This document shows positions 41,078 to 52,289 of a stretch of DNA of 64,000 bases, in pieces. Every line of letters starts with the position of its first letter. Positions within the stretch are counted from its first letter, which is position 1. Source of the stretch: Papio anubis (taxonomy: Eukaryota > Chordata > Mammalia > Primates > Cercopithecidae). The position numbers were made by a program, and so were the translations under genes. The stretch covers positions 99,375-163,374 of the forward strand of contig NW_022161933.1 of the NCBI RefSeq assembly GCF_008728515.1, given 5' to 3'. A model generated the notes under the pieces. The model was not told where the DNA came from and searched no databases. It worked only from the letters and a program-made list of their open reading frames with translations.

Positions 41078-41124
41078 GGCAGAAAACCAAACACCGCATG
41101 TTCTCACTCATAGGTGGAAACTGA
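38343..41124 (+). pseudogene. L1-D ORF2 remnant (endonuclease and RT pieces)
   Basis: The endonuclease start is at 38343. An extra A in the A-run near 38555 shifts the frame. The second open piece 38638-39993 (451 codons) keeps the GDFNTPLS and SDHS endonuclease motifs and the start of the RT domain, ending at a TGA where relatives have CGA. A 7-bp duplication (ttcggta) near 40200 shifts the frame again. FADD, the RT catalytic motif, survives at about 40452 in the piece 40361-40612. Near 40901-40908 the sequence jumps over about 1.06 kb to the C-terminal end. Not functional. Confidence 0.9.
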
Positions 41125-42129
41125 ACAATGAGATCACTTGGACTTGGGAAGGGGAACATCACACACTGGGGCCTATTATGTGGAGGGGGGTGGGGGGAGG
41201 GATGGCATTGGGAGTTATATCTGATGTAAATTATGAGTTGATGGGTGCAGCACACCAACATGGCACAAGTATACATATGTAACAAACCTGCATGTTGTGC
41301 ACATGTACCCTAGAAATTAAAGTATAATTTTAAAAAAAGCAAAAAAGAGAATAAATAAATAAATAAATAAATGCAGCTTTTTGTTGTTGTTGTTGTTGTT
41401 GGCAGTCTTAGAGTCTTCTGCTATCTCATCATTGGGTCTTTCTCCCTTCAAAGAAGCTCTCCCGTGATGTTTGGCTTTTAATTGTTTTGGGTAGAGTTAG
41501 CTTGTGGGTTTACCAAAACTGTGAGTGAGACAAGTGTGTAATGCAGGAAAGAGGAGCAGATGAAAGTGGTAAATAAAACAAGCAGGCCACACGTGAACTA
41601 AAAGAAGTGTTGGATTCCGACTTCAAGTGTACCACCAGATGCAGCTGTACAATTGAAGTATATCACCTCACCTGCCACTATAAAGCCTGACGTCAGATGC
41701 AGCCTGTTACCTGTCACTCACTGATTAGGTTTTGAAATGAGTCTGCAAGTAATTGATTTATTATGGTCTCTGTGCAGTCAAACCTCCCTGCTAATGTTAA
41801 TCTGTATTTGCAGCTGCTCCCCAGCGCTAGCATCATTGCCTCAGCTCCACTTCAAATCATCAGGCATTATATTCTCATAAGGAGTGCTCAACCTAGATCT
41901 CTCACATGTGCAGTTCACGATAGGGTTCATGGCCCAATAAGAATCTAATGCTGCTGCTGATCTAACAGAAGGCAGGGCTCAGGTGCTAATGTGAGCAATG
42001 GGGAGTGGCTGTAAATACAGAGGAAGCTTCACTTGCTCATCTGCCACTCACCTCTTGCTGTGCAGCCCAGTTCTCAACAGGTCACAGACTGCTACTGGTC
42101 CATGGTCTGGGGGTCGGGGACCCCTGCTT

Positions 42130-42431
42130 TTTTTTTTTTTTTTTTGAGAGACGGAGTCTCACTCTATTGCCCAGGCTGGGGTGCAGTGGCACAATCTCGG
42201 CTCACTGCAACCTCCACCTCCCGGGTTCAAGCGATTCTCCTGCCTCAGCCTCCCGAGTAGCTGGGACCACAGACGCACGCTGCCATGCCCCACTAATTTC
42301 TTTTGTATTTTAGTAGAGAAAGGGTTTCACCATGTTGCCCAGGCTGGTCTCGAACTCCTAAGCTCAGGTAATCCGCCGGCCTCGGCCTCCCAAAGTGCTA
42401 GAATTACAGGCGTGAGCCACCACACCCAGCC
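42130..42431 (-). repeat. Alu at the right end of the hAT element
   Basis: A T-tract from 42129 is followed by an inverted AluS-like element. The flanking repeat is 'acccctgctttt' on the left against 'aaccctgatttt' on the right (42432-42443), so its insertion duplicated the last bases of the hAT terminal repeat. Confidence 0.93.
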
Positions 42432-42747
42432 AACCCTGATTTTTATATTAACTGTATTACCAAATATATTTTCATTGTAAAGTTTAGGGATAAGATCAAA
42501 CAAAACCCTCTGAATCGGAACAGTTATCCCTCAATCTCCGGGTTTGTCTCAGTATTGGGAATTTCTCCTGAGTCTCCTCAGGTGAACATTAACTTACCTG
42601 TTAGGGAACAGGCAACAACTAAAGCATTTTTATGTAATGAGTAACTAAAATTATGATACTTTGTTTTTAAGCTCACTTTAATAGTTTTCATTTATTTTGG
42701 TATTTAATCACCTTCTACCATGTATTATTTATTGAGTGTTTCTTATA
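42432..42747. other. Unassigned interval
   Basis: No repeat is recognised. A plus-strand open stretch ending in a CAG/GTGAAC donor-like site near 42582 has only a weak acceptor, so no exon is called. Confidence 0.4.
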
Positions 42748-43056
42748 CAGTCATGCATTGCTTAACAACAGGAATATGTTCTCAGAAATACATTAGGTGA
42801 TTTCATCATTGTGCGAACATCACAGTCTATTCTTACACAAGTCTAAATAGTATAGACTACTACACACCTAGGCTATACAGTAGCCTAGTGATCCCAGGCT
42901 ACAAACCAATAGAAGATGTTACTGTAGGCAACTGTAACACAGTGTTAAATACCTATCTAAACATAGAAAACACAGTAAATATACTGTATTATAATCTTCT
43001 ACAACTACCTCTGTATATGTGGTCCATCACTGATTGAAATATGCAGCATCTGACTG
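42748..43056 (+). mobile_element. Tigger3/4-like non-autonomous DNA transposon
   Basis: Begins 'cagtcatgcattgcttaaca' and ends 'catctgactg', with a TA dinucleotide on both sides (the expected target duplication). The internal 'tagactactacacacctagg' and 'tagcctagtgatcccaggct' boxes are typical of this Tigger-type MITE family. No coding capacity. Confidence 0.8.
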
Positions 43057-43058
43057 TA

Positions 43059-43681
43059 AATTACCACTGGTGGTATTTTCTTATAGCAGCACAAAGATAT
43101 TATATAAATAAAATGTATAATTATATTTTTACTAGTGCAAAGAAATCCATAAGGACTAATACATGTACAGTGACTTACAGTAATATTCAGGGCTTTTTTG
43201 ACTAACATTATTTCATATTTTCAAGAGGAAATATTGTAATCTTTATAAATAAAATTCATTCCTGAATATGTGTCTTTTTAAAAAAAGTCTACCCCACTGG
43301 GCATAGTAGTAAACCAGAGTTAAAGCACTACAGAAAATCTCCGAGTGAACATAGTTAAAAACTTTGCTCCACAAAATTCGGTCATTTCCAATTCCAATCA
43401 TAAAACTTATCTCCAAAACACACTTCAGTTATTTGACTCAAAAATCAACTGATTTATATACATAATATCCAACTGATTCCTAGCTTTCTGACACCACATT
43501 ATGAATAGCTCCACTGTGGTATAACTGAGAAAATACAGGTAATAGCAACTTCCTTTGAATTTGCAAGCTGATTGCCTTTGCGAGTGGATCTTTAAACGAG
43601 TCCAGCAATCTGTTTTAATATTTGAATATTTTTAAAACATTTATTTTCCATTTAATATGAACATACATATTTCACAAAATA
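43059..43681. other. Unassigned interval
   Basis: No recognisable repeat. Two CpGs occur close together near 43580-43602, and a minus-strand frame is open there, but the splice signals are poor. Confidence 0.4.
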
Positions 43682-44012
43682 CAGTAGTCTCCCTTATCTG
43701 TGGTTTCTCTTTACAGAGTTTCAGTTACTTATGGTCAACTGAGGTCCAAAACTAGGTGAGTACAGTACAATAGAATGTTATGAAAGAGGGTGACAGAGAA
43801 CACATTGACATAACTTATATTGTTATAATTATTCTATTTTATTATTTGTTATTGTTAATCTCATACTATGCCTAACTTATAAGTTAAACTTTATCATAGG
43901 TATGTATATAAATGAAAAAACAAGATATATACAGGGTTCAGTAACATCTGTGATTTCAGGGATCGACTAGGGTTCTTGGAACGTATCCCTTGCAAAAAAG
44001 GAGGGACTACTT
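43682..44012 (+). mobile_element. Tigger7-like internally deleted DNA transposon
   Basis: The left end 'cagtagtctcccttatctg' and the right end '...aaggagggactac' are the inverted repeats of the family. The right third has the 'ggttcttggaacgtatccc' box. The transposase core is absent. A TA precedes the left end. Confidence 0.75.
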
Positions 44013-44278
44013 TACTTTGAGTTGCTATATATTCGATAATAAACATCTCACTGATATTTAGTCTTATAAAATTTATACGTCCTTAATACAATGAAAGAAG
44101 CATACCTAACTGTGAGAATCATGTGGGCATTTAATGTACATTCTTAAATCTTTTTTTAAAGGATTTTAAATTTTATCTTAAGCACACTAGATGGCTTTAA
44201 AGGGTTGGCATGATCTGATTTATGTATTTTTAATTCTACCTATACAATTTATTTTATTTTTAAAATTAGAAAACATTT
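44013..44278. other. AT-rich interval, nothing recognised
   Basis: Short unassigned stretch between a Tigger remnant and an Alu. Confidence 0.4.
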
Positions 44279-44600
44279 GGCTGGGTGTGGTTGTCTTATG
44301 CCTGTAATTCCAGAACTCTGGGGGGCCAAGGCAGGAAGATGACTGAGACCAGCCTGGGCAACATACTGAGACCCTGATTTAAAAGAAAATACTAAAAAAA
44401 ATTAAAAAATAAAAATAAAAAATAAAATAAAGCCAGATATGGTGGCATGTGCCTGTGGTCCCAGTTGCTTGGGAGGCTGAGGAAGGAGGATTACTTCAGC
44501 CTGGGAGGTCAAGGATACAGTGAGACATGATAGAGTCACTGCACTCCAGTCTGGGTGACAGAGTGAGACTGTGTCTCTGTAAAAATAAAATTTAAAAAAT
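44279..44600 (+). repeat. Old Alu (AluJ-like)
   Basis: Starts 'ggctgggtgtggttgtctta', has an A-rich linker expanded to (AAAAT)n around 44390-44430, and a diverged right monomer. The linker and tail expansions indicate age. Confidence 0.9.
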
Positions 44601-44604
44601 AATT

Positions 44605-45480
44605 GTGGTAAAACACACACAAAATAAGATTCACCACCTTAATCCCTCTTAAGAATACAGTTTGGTACTGTTAAATACAATTACCCTGTTGTGCAACCAA
44701 ACACCATCTTGTAAAACTGAAACTCTGTACCCATTAAACAACAACTCCCCATTTCCTCCACCACTGAACTCCTAGCAACCACCATTCTACTTCCTGTTTT
44801 TATGAACTGACAATAATAAATATTTCATGTAAGTAGAATTATACAATATTTGTCTTCTTCTGGCTGGCTTATTTCATTTAGAATAAGGCCCTCAAGATAT
44901 ATATTATCTATTAATATATATCTTATTTAAGATATATATTATCAAGATATTATATATTTTATCTATTAATATATTATATTTTGTCTATTTTATATATATA
45001 TTGTTTTATTTATTCATTCTTTCCACCTTTTGGCTATTCTGAATAACGCTGCTATGAACATGGGCATATCAGTATCTCTTTGAGACCCTACCTTCAATTC
45101 TTGGAATTGTACAATCATAAATTCTATTTTTAACTTTTTGAGGAACAATTATACTATTTTTCATAATAGATGTACCATTTTACATCCCCACCAACAATAC
45201 CCAAAGTTCCAATTTCTATATATCCTCACAAACATTTGTTATTTCAGGATTCTTCTTGTTTTCTTTTTTTACAGCAGCCATTCTTACGTGTGTGAGGTAA
45301 TATCTCACCATGGTTTTGATTTGCATTTGCCTAATGATTAGAGATGTTGAGCATCTTTTCAAATACTTGTTGGCCATTGTGTATCTTCTTTGCATAATAT
45401 AAATGTGTATTCAAGTCCTTGCCCAATTTTAATCTAGTTTTTTTTGTTGTTGTTGCTGTTGAATTCTTTTTAATCTTTTG
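44605..45480 (-). mobile_element. L1M 3' fragment, minus strand
   Basis: On the plus strand it shows the inverted ORF2 3' end and 3' UTR of an old L1. Landmarks are 'cattaaacaacaactcccca', 'gctgctatgaacatgggcat' and 'ttttgatttgcatttgccta'. An AT-rich expansion interrupts it at 44890-45005. Confidence 0.8.
44890..45005. repeat. AT-rich, partly palindromic stretch
   Basis: Repeats built on 'agatatatattatc' and 'tctattaatatat' occur two or three times and can pair with each other. Low-complexity growth inside an old L1M is the simplest reading. Confidence 0.7.
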
Positions 45481-45574
45481 TGACTAAATTATAACTCTTT
45501 AAATGATGAGGTTCTAATCATAGGTAAAGTTGTTATTGGTTGGTTGGTTTTCAAATCATATGAGAAGTAAGCTG

Positions 45575-45810
45575 GAGCAATGGCAAAAGCATTATATCAG
45601 AGAACAGAAGATGTGGTTTCAAATGATAATTATATGACATATTTGTAGAGTGACTGTGTACACACATTTTAACCTCTGGTCATCAGGCCCCTCGTAAAAA
45701 CAATGGGACAATTATATCTCCCCTATGAGATCATAGGGTTATTCTGAGTATCTAATGAGAGATATAATTGTAAAACATTACAAAATTGTTATAAATAAAT
45801 GATGCACATA
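45575..45810 (+). repeat. MIR (SINE), degraded
   Basis: Shows the MIR order: a 'gtggtttcaaatgataatta' region, a 'gtgactgtgtacacac' core, 'ttttaacctctggtcatcag', then a 'tagggttattctgagtatct' box. Strongly diverged. Confidence 0.65.
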
Positions 45811-45837
45811 AAATCAGTTTAAATAACTTTCAAAAAA

Positions 45838-46063
45838 AAATTTTTTTTTTTTTTTTTAAATGGAGTTTCACTCTGTCGCCCAGGCTGGAGTGTTATGGCA
45901 TGATCTTGGCTCATTGCAACCTCTGCCTCCCAGGTTCAAGCAATTCTTGTGCCTCAGCCTCCCAAATAGCTGGGATTACAGGTGCCCACCACCACAGCCA
46001 GCTAATTTTTTGTATTTTTAGTAGAGGTGGGATTTCGCCTTGTTGGTCAGGCTGGTCTTCCTA
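45838..46063 (-). repeat. 5'-truncated Alu, minus strand
   Basis: The T-tract is followed by the right monomer and part of the left monomer. It stops at 'ggtcaggctggtctt', so about 65 bp of Alu head is missing. Confidence 0.9.
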
Positions 46064-46177
46064 AATATTCAGGAATTTCCAAGGAGCAATTAAAAATTAC
46101 GAGTACAATTTAAAAATGCAAAAATGCACTTCATTACATACAAATATACTACTGCAAAAAGCTATAGAACAACCTAC

Positions 46178-46213
46178 CACACTCCCTTCGGATGGCCCAT
46201 GAATTACTTTTTC
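46178..46213 (-). CDS. Candidate exon B (36 nt, minus strand)
   Basis: On the minus strand a pyrimidine-rich run 'atcttttctttctcaatata' leads to TAG at the acceptor. The 36-nt island ends at GTG before donor GTAGGT. Two frames are open: EKVIHGPSEGSV (entering in phase 0) and KSNSWAIRREC (entering with 2 nt, leaving with 1 nt). The latter joins in phase to exon A. It lies in unique sequence between an Alu and a MIR. Small size makes a chance pseudo-exon a real possibility. Confidence 0.3.
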
Positions 46214-46474
46214 CTATATATTGAGAAAGAAAAGATAAACATAAACAGACTTCCAAACATGAAATAGTATGGTAAACAACATTTACATGCCTTACTATAA
46301 AATTTAAATTAGTATTTTAAATATGTAATTATAAAAGAATTTACCTAAAAATTATTACTATTTAAATATAATCATTAGCTTATTCAAAACTTTGAAAAAC
46401 TTGTAAAAAATCCCAGATTTGTTTACTTAGTGACTGAATTTTAACTTTGAAAATCTCCTTATCAGTCTTTTACT

Positions 46475-46725
46475 AGCACAGCCGTTAAGGACAAAGACTA
46501 GGTAATCTGGATTTAATTCTGGCACATACATTTAATAGATGTGTGACCTTCAGCAAGTTAGTTAACCTCTGGTCTGAGACTGTCTTTCTCATGTTTAAAA
46601 TTAAGCTAACAACCACACCTCTCTCAGAGTTGTTTCATACATTAAATAAGTCAACAAAGTGCTTAAAATACTGATTGACATGTTATAACCATTTGCTGTT
46701 ATTATTTCTATAACTATGTTTATTA
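46475..46725 (+). repeat. MIR (SINE)
   Basis: Well-preserved MIR landmarks: 'agatgtgtgaccttcagcaa', 'gttagttaacctctggtct', 'cagagttgtttcatacatta' and 'aagtgcttaaaatactgatt'. Plus orientation. Confidence 0.88.
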
Positions 46726-47479
46726 CTATTTTTCCTGCTTTGACATTGTGATAAATTCCCTTAAAAGGATAGAAGGAAATGTGAAACATCTTTGGTGGTG
46801 GGTGGCACAGTTAAAGGTTTATCTAATTTCATCAAGGCAATCAGAGAAGATACTAATGTGGGTAGAGAATAAAATTAGTCTTACAAAGCATCATTAGTCT
46901 CTAAAAAAGTATACTAAACCACTGGTTTACGTTGTAATTTAGACATACTTAAAGAGAAATTTGAGAAGAATGTCTGCAGTATACAGATCATTTACAATCT
47001 TAATATAACTTGTAATTACTTGTTCTCAAACTCGAGTTTAACACAAAGTGTTCTGTGAATTTTACAGAACTAATCCCAAATCTAAATAATTAAATAGAGA
47101 AATCCAAATGTTAACAAAGAACAGGCAGCTTTAGAAGTAAACTCCAATTAACAGACAAGAAAGCGAAAAACTGATTAATTGAAAAAAGTAATGTAAAGCC
47201 CCCAAAGAATTAAGCTATCACTTGTAAATAAATCTCAGTTGGCTGCCTTTGATTATGCATATACTTTTCCTATCTATCTGGTTGGCACAGGTACATGACT
47301 CAAGTAAAGGTGTACATAATCAGTATTATTAAGCTGATCGAAGTAAAACAGGGAATTAACTATAGTTATTATCTACATAAAAAGAAGAAAAAGAATAAAA
47401 AGAGTGAAAACACCAATTCCTCAAATACAAATAGAACTTGAAAGCAGTGTCTAAATCTTTGATTTAAAAAAATAAAATA
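46726..47479. other. Unassigned interval
   Basis: No gene, repeat or convincing splice-site pair recognised. Confidence 0.4.
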
Positions 47480-48534
47480 AAACTCCCCTCATACTTTCTC
47501 CCAGTCATTGTTCTACCCACAACAGAAGGAAATACTGACTTCTAACACTATATATTAATTTTGTCTGTTTCTGAACTTCATAAAAATGAATCATACCATA
47601 GGATTCCTTTTGTATCTGATGCCTTTGCAGAACATTAAGTTTATGAGATTCATCTATGTTTAAATTTAATTGTATGCTGTTCATTCTCATTGTACAGTAT
47701 ACCATGATATGAATGTACCATGATTTAGCTATCCATTCTACTATAAGTAGACATTTGGATTGTTTCCAACTTAGGCCATTATATATAGTCCTACTATCAA
47801 CATTCCTGCACATGTCCTTTGGTAAACTTAAGCAAACTTTCCTGTTAGATATACACCTACAACTAAAATTCCTGGGTAACAGATAACATATATGTTCAGG
47901 CTTAGTAAACACTCCCAGCTTCCCAAAGTGGTAGTACCAATTTGTATATCAGATATCCAACTACACAACTTCCTTACAAACACTTCGAAATGGCATCTTT
48001 TTTACTTAGCCACTCTGGTGGGTGTCTAGAAATATTTTGCTGTGGTTTTAATTTGCATTTCCCTAATGATTTTTTATGTTGAGTACCTTTTCATGTTCAT
48101 ATTGACCATATACTATTTGTGAAGTGCCTTTTCAAGTCTTTTATTCATTTTTAAAATTGGGTTATTGAATATGAATCCTTTGTTGGATATATGTATTACA
48201 AGTATCTTCCTTCATTCTATGATTTACCTTTCAGTTTTTAGATTATTTCTAAAGTTCTTATTTTTAATGTGATCCAATGTATCAATTTTTCCGATTATTA
48301 TTTAAGAAATCCTTGCCTAACCCAAGATCACGAAGATACTCTCCCATGTTTCTATCTAAAAGCTTTATTTTTTAAATCTTTCATATTTGGATCTATGATG
48401 TACCTAAAATGGATTTTTATGTATGTCAGTAATCGTATTTTCTATAAGGATATTGAATTGAAAAAAAATTTTCTCCATTATACCTAAAAAAATCAGTCAT
48501 AAACCAGGGAGTAGCATATATGCAGATCTGTTCC

Positions 48535-49160
48535 TGGAAGTAATAGTTTTCTTTTACTTCTGTAACAAATTAGCACAAACTTTGCAGCTCAAAACAACAC
48601 AACTTTACTATTCACAATTTACAAGTCAAAAGTCCAGGTTAGCTCAGCTAATTTTTCTATTCTCAGTTTCAAAAAAAAAAAAAAAAATCAAAATGTCTGC
48701 CTTCTGAGCTCTTGCTCCGAAAGATCAGTGAAGATTCTACTTCACAGAGTTCAGTTTCTTCAGTTCCTTTGGCTATAGGATTGAGGTCCCTATTTCCTTG
48801 CTAACTTAAGCTAGAGGCTATGTTCAGCAACCAGAGGCCTCTCTCCAGTCTTTTACATAGGCCCTTAAATCTCACCAATAATAGTGCATAGAATCTTTCT
48901 CGTGCTTGGAATCGATGACTCCCACTCTGCTGCATCTCTATTCTGCTTTCAGCTAGAAAAACTTCTCTGCTCTTAAGGGTTCATGTGATTAGACTGGGCC
49001 CACCCAGATAACCTAAGATAATTTCTCTATCTTAACTGTTTGTAACCTTAACTGTCTTTGCAAAGTTCCTTTTGCCTTATAATGTGACATATTCACAGGT
49101 ACCACGAACTAGGGCTGGATATCTTTGAAGGCCATTATTCTGCCTACCATACTGGATACT
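48535..49160. repeat. Ancient interspersed repeat, family not named
   Basis: Contains 'ctgtaacaaattagcacaaa', 'cagctcaaaacaacacaact', a 'gactgggcccacccagataa' box and 'ggccattattctgcctacca' near the end. I recognise these as a common primate interspersed repeat but cannot assign the family with confidence. It splits the surrounding L1M. Confidence 0.6.
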
Positions 49161-49777
49161 CTCTCCTGTTACACTAGCCTATTCTTGCACCAATGCCATT
49201 GTTTTTAATAACTCTACTATTGCGTTACAGAAAATGATGGCAATTGGTACTCCTACAGTTATTTTGTTACTCCTTAAGATTGCCTTGACTATCCATGATC
49301 CTTTGAATTTCTAAACAAATTTCAGAAGATAGTCATTTTTTTTACTTAAAAAAAACCCAAAACCTATTTGACATTTTGATAGCACTGAATCTTTATACCT
49401 ATAGATCTATATCCCCTATTTGGCCAATTTTGGTTAATCTTCCATCTGAACTTCAAAAGAATGTGTACTCTCATATTTTCCAGTGAAATGTTATATAGAT
49501 GTAAATTAAGTCACTTATTACTCTTGCTGTAAAAACGTGCTCTGCCTCTCTCTCTCTTTTTTTTTTTTTGTCGTCTACTTGTTCTATCAGCTATTGATGG
49601 TTGGTACTACTGACAGCATCATAAATTCTCCCAGTATGTTTGGGGATTTGTCCAGTTCTTTTGCTTCTATCAATTTTTGCTTTATATACACTATCTCACT
49701 ATGTGCATGCAGATTCAGGATTGTGAAAACTTCCTGATACAATTACCCTTTTATTATTATAAAACATCCATCTTTTA

Positions 49778-50092
49778 TACAAATTCTCCTAACTTTACGA
49801 TGAGGCTATATCCTGAGAAACCCACTGTAAGTGAAAAATATTGTTAAGTCAAAAATACATTTCATATACTGTAGCATATTGGTTATTTACCCTCATGACT
49901 GCTTGGCTGAGTGGAAGGTGCAGCTTGCTGCTACTGCCCAACACTGCAAGAGAGTATTCTATTACATTCACTAACCTAGAGACAGATCAAAATTCAAAGC
50001 ATGGCTTCTACTGAATGTGTGTCATTTTTGCACCACTGTAAGGTCAAACAACTGTAAGCTGAACCATCATATGTTATGGACCACCTATATTT
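49778..50092 (-). mobile_element. MER2 (Tigger-class DNA transposon)
   Basis: Landmarks on the plus strand: 'gcatattggttatttaccct', 'ctgctactgcccaacactgc', 'aaaattcaaagcatggcttc', 'gtcatttttgcaccactgta' and 'atggaccacctata' at the end. Non-coding and non-autonomous, inserted in the old L1M. Confidence 0.85.
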
Positions 50093-50330
50093 AGTCTTTA
50101 TCTTATATTCTATTTTATTGGATGTAGTAGCTACACCAGTTTGCCTTTCAGTGTTAGCATACAGTGTATCTGTTCACCCTTTTAGCTTCATCCTCCCTTT
50201 TAATTTAAGATGTAGCTCTTGAATGCAGTACATAATTGGGTTTTACTTGTTTTATATAGCCTGACAAGCTTAGTGATTCAATTGCAATAATTAGTCCATT
50301 TATATTGAATGTGATTACCAATATAATTAG

Positions 50331-50763
50331 GACAAAACAGAGGAAAAATAAGCTTTACTACAGATGCAACTGAGACTTGAAATACATCCCCAAGGTCAAC
50401 TCTGCTACAGAATAGTGACGTGTATATTTTATCTTCATTTTCTCATTGCTCTAAGCAGAAGTACTAATTTGCTACGAGTTACTCCATTCTACTTGGAAGG
50501 AAAGTCTCAACACATAGGTTTTCCTAAAATCAAATATTTACTTGAAAGCCTGTATTAAATCCAAGGTGATGTTCAAGGTCAAACTTAGTCTCTGAATAAT
50601 CTTTACCTCAAACAAAAGTACTAGTAGCACTTTGGACATTTCACAGTATAATAAGATAGTGGTACACTTAAAAAACCCCAAAGATAAAAACACTGTTAAG
50701 TAATTCATATCATTTCATATTCATTTTAATGTGACCTAGGAAATAAACTATTGTAAATGTCTT
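50331..50763. other. Unassigned interval
   Basis: No gene or repeat recognised. Confidence 0.4.
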
Positions 50764-50776
50764 CCAAAACCATTTC

Positions 50777-51084
50777 ATTTTTGTTGTTATTGTTGTTTTG
50801 TTGAGACAGAGTCTCGTTCTCTTGCCTGGGATGGAGTGCACTAGCGCAATCTCGGCTCACTGCAACCTTCGCCTCCCAGGTTCAAGCGATTCTCCTGCCT
50901 CAGCCTCCCGAATAGCTGGGATTACAGGCACGTGCCATCATGCCCAGCTAATTTTTTGTATTTTTAGCACGAATGGAGTTTCATCATGTTGGCCAGGCTG
51001 GTCTCAAACTCCTGACCTCAAGTGATCCGCCTGTCCCAGCCTCCCGAAGTGCTGGGATTACAGGCATGAGCCACCACGCTCAGC
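50777..51084 (-). repeat. AluS-like element with 13-bp target-site duplication
   Basis: The inverted Alu ends 'ccaccacgctcag'. The direct repeat 'ccaaaaccatttc' is exact at 50764-50776 and 51085-51097. Confidence 0.95.
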
Positions 51085-51097
51085 CCAAAACCATTTC

Positions 51098-52289
51098 TTA
51101 GGCCACAAAAAATTATCACACATCAATTCAGGAATGAACAAAAGAATATGATCCATTGCACCTAGGTGTTTCAGCTTCTTTATTACAAATCCCTTACTCC
51201 AGTCTATGTCATCTGTGATCCTTCATTAAATCCCTATATTTAATATTTTCTCTAACCTAACCTCTAATGAATACCCAGAGTTACTTTCTAAACACAAATA
51301 TGATGAGCACTACTTACATTTATATATAAAATCTCCCAATGGCAAGCTTTAGTTTCAGATAAAATTTCATATGTATATATCTGTTAAAATTTGTAAATGT
51401 ATAAACTTATAAATCAATTTAGATATATAAATTTTATATACTATAATCTATAATTTATATATTATATATATGTGGGGGGGTACACACATACATATTTCCA
51501 GCTATTCTCTTTCCTCTGCCTTTTATTTGCCACACTTTAATATACGTTTCAAGGTCTAGCTTAACTTTCCAAACAACAGAAAAAATAGTCATCACCATTC
51601 ACCAGCTGGGTCAGATGGACTACGTAATTTTATTTTTATGTTCCAGTCATTTTATATTGCAGAAGTAAAAATAAAGGAGCAGTGAAATTTCATCAGAAAG
51701 TTTTGGTTTTGAATGTATATGTATTCAATGTCTCCCAAATGCTACTAACGCTTCATCAATTGTCATGTATGAACCAGAGATAATATTTGTAAATATTGAG
51801 TTCAGATGTCAAATACATCCCTAATTGGATCTAACCTATCATTATTCTGGTTCTTCTTGAACTGACATCATCAAAATACAGCACACCTGATGAATTTTTT
51901 TTAAACCTTTAGCTTATAGTTTTGATGAAGAGAAAATGGCCATCTTCTTTGTTCGATAATTGCAAAACAGTTTCACTTTTACACTTATAACACCACTTAT
52001 AATTACCAATTAATACTTTTTTCATTTCTACATTATCTGTTTCCTTCTAGTCACCTATGCATATATATATGTATTTGCCTTCAGTATTTGTCCACTTAGG
52101 AACCACATATAATAAACCTGAGCACAAAATCAAAAAAGATTAAAGAATATGTTACCTATTCTTTTAGCAAAATGGGATGGTCCAGGTTCTTTCTGCAAAA
52201 TATTGTGTGAGCAGGTCCTTCTCATTCTTCACTAACTGAATGTGAATATTATTACCTGCTTTTTGTTTTGAGAAATACATTATTCACAC
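51098..52289. other. AT-rich interval, downstream side of candidate exon C
   Basis: Contains an AT/GT microsatellite-like patch near 51400-51505. No repeat family or open frame of note. Confidence 0.4.

Larger units (their letters stand above)
36260..41370 (+). mobile_element. L1-D: young L1 in the hAT transposase, 5.1 kb, with ORF2 deletion
   Basis: The target-site duplication 'atgcagctttttg' is exact at 36247-36259 and 41371-41383. The 5' end starts 'aggagggtggagcaagatgg', and the 3' end closes in (AAAT)n. The 5' UTR lacks about 25 bp near 37170. ORF1 has an early stop and frameshifts, and ORF2 is broken and lacks about 1.06 kb. Its central 2751 bp is almost identical, inverted, to L1-B. 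Confidence 0.95.
34960..41470 (-). pseudogene. hAT transposase remnant (BED finger plus hAT core), interrupted by L1-D
   Basis: From the N-terminus: sequence at about 41384-41470 (before the L1 insertion in coding order), then after L1-D a piece at 36274-35930 with a BED-type zinc finger (CVIC ... HHMETTC) followed by the KDKPLEFFKRK motif seen in FAM200 and ZBED5-type proteins. Further on, 35445-35248 keeps a hAT core pattern (starting MLASQKMSPELNSILQDVIK and ending in a RWFSKGRSLARV motif). Stops and frameshifts separate the pieces. The intact enzyme cut and pasted the transposon. This copy is dead and shows no sign of a retained host function. Confidence 0.8.
34297..42126 (-). mobile_element. 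hAT-superfamily DNA transposon with FAM200/ZBED-like transposase, split by L1-D
   Basis: The terminal inverted repeats pair imperfectly: 'cagcattccccaacctttgg' at 34297 and, on the complement at the right end, 'caggggtccccgacccccag'. Without L1-D (36260-41370) it is about 2.7 kb. Transposase remnants read on the minus strand between the ends. An Alu abuts the right end at 42130. I could not define the 8-bp target duplication. Family naming within hAT (Charlie, Zaphod or Buster groups) is left open. Confidence 0.8.
47480..50330 (-). mobile_element. Old L1M, minus strand, interrupted twice
   Basis: Inverted 3' ORF2 sequence at 47480-48530 ('ttttaatttgcatttcccta' landmark), continuing at 49160-49777 and 50093-50330. 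The last part matches the endonuclease start of ORF2 ('agtccatttatattgaatgt' on the plus strand). Interruptions are an unnamed old repeat (48535-49160) and MER2 (49778-50092). Once these are removed the pieces are collinear, though large parts of ORF2 are missing. Confidence 0.75.

Noticed and set aside
34290..42134. 8-bp target duplication of the hAT element
   Set aside because: The left flank 'tcattttt' and right flank 'atttttat' (after removing the Alu) do not match well enough.
42500..42590. Plus-strand exon-like island ending CAG/GTGAAC
   Set aside because: The acceptor has no pyrimidine tract, and the open frame is short.
43560..43630. Minus-strand open stretch with two CpGs
   Set aside because: Weak acceptor (A-rich) and poor donor; a degraded repeat is as likely.
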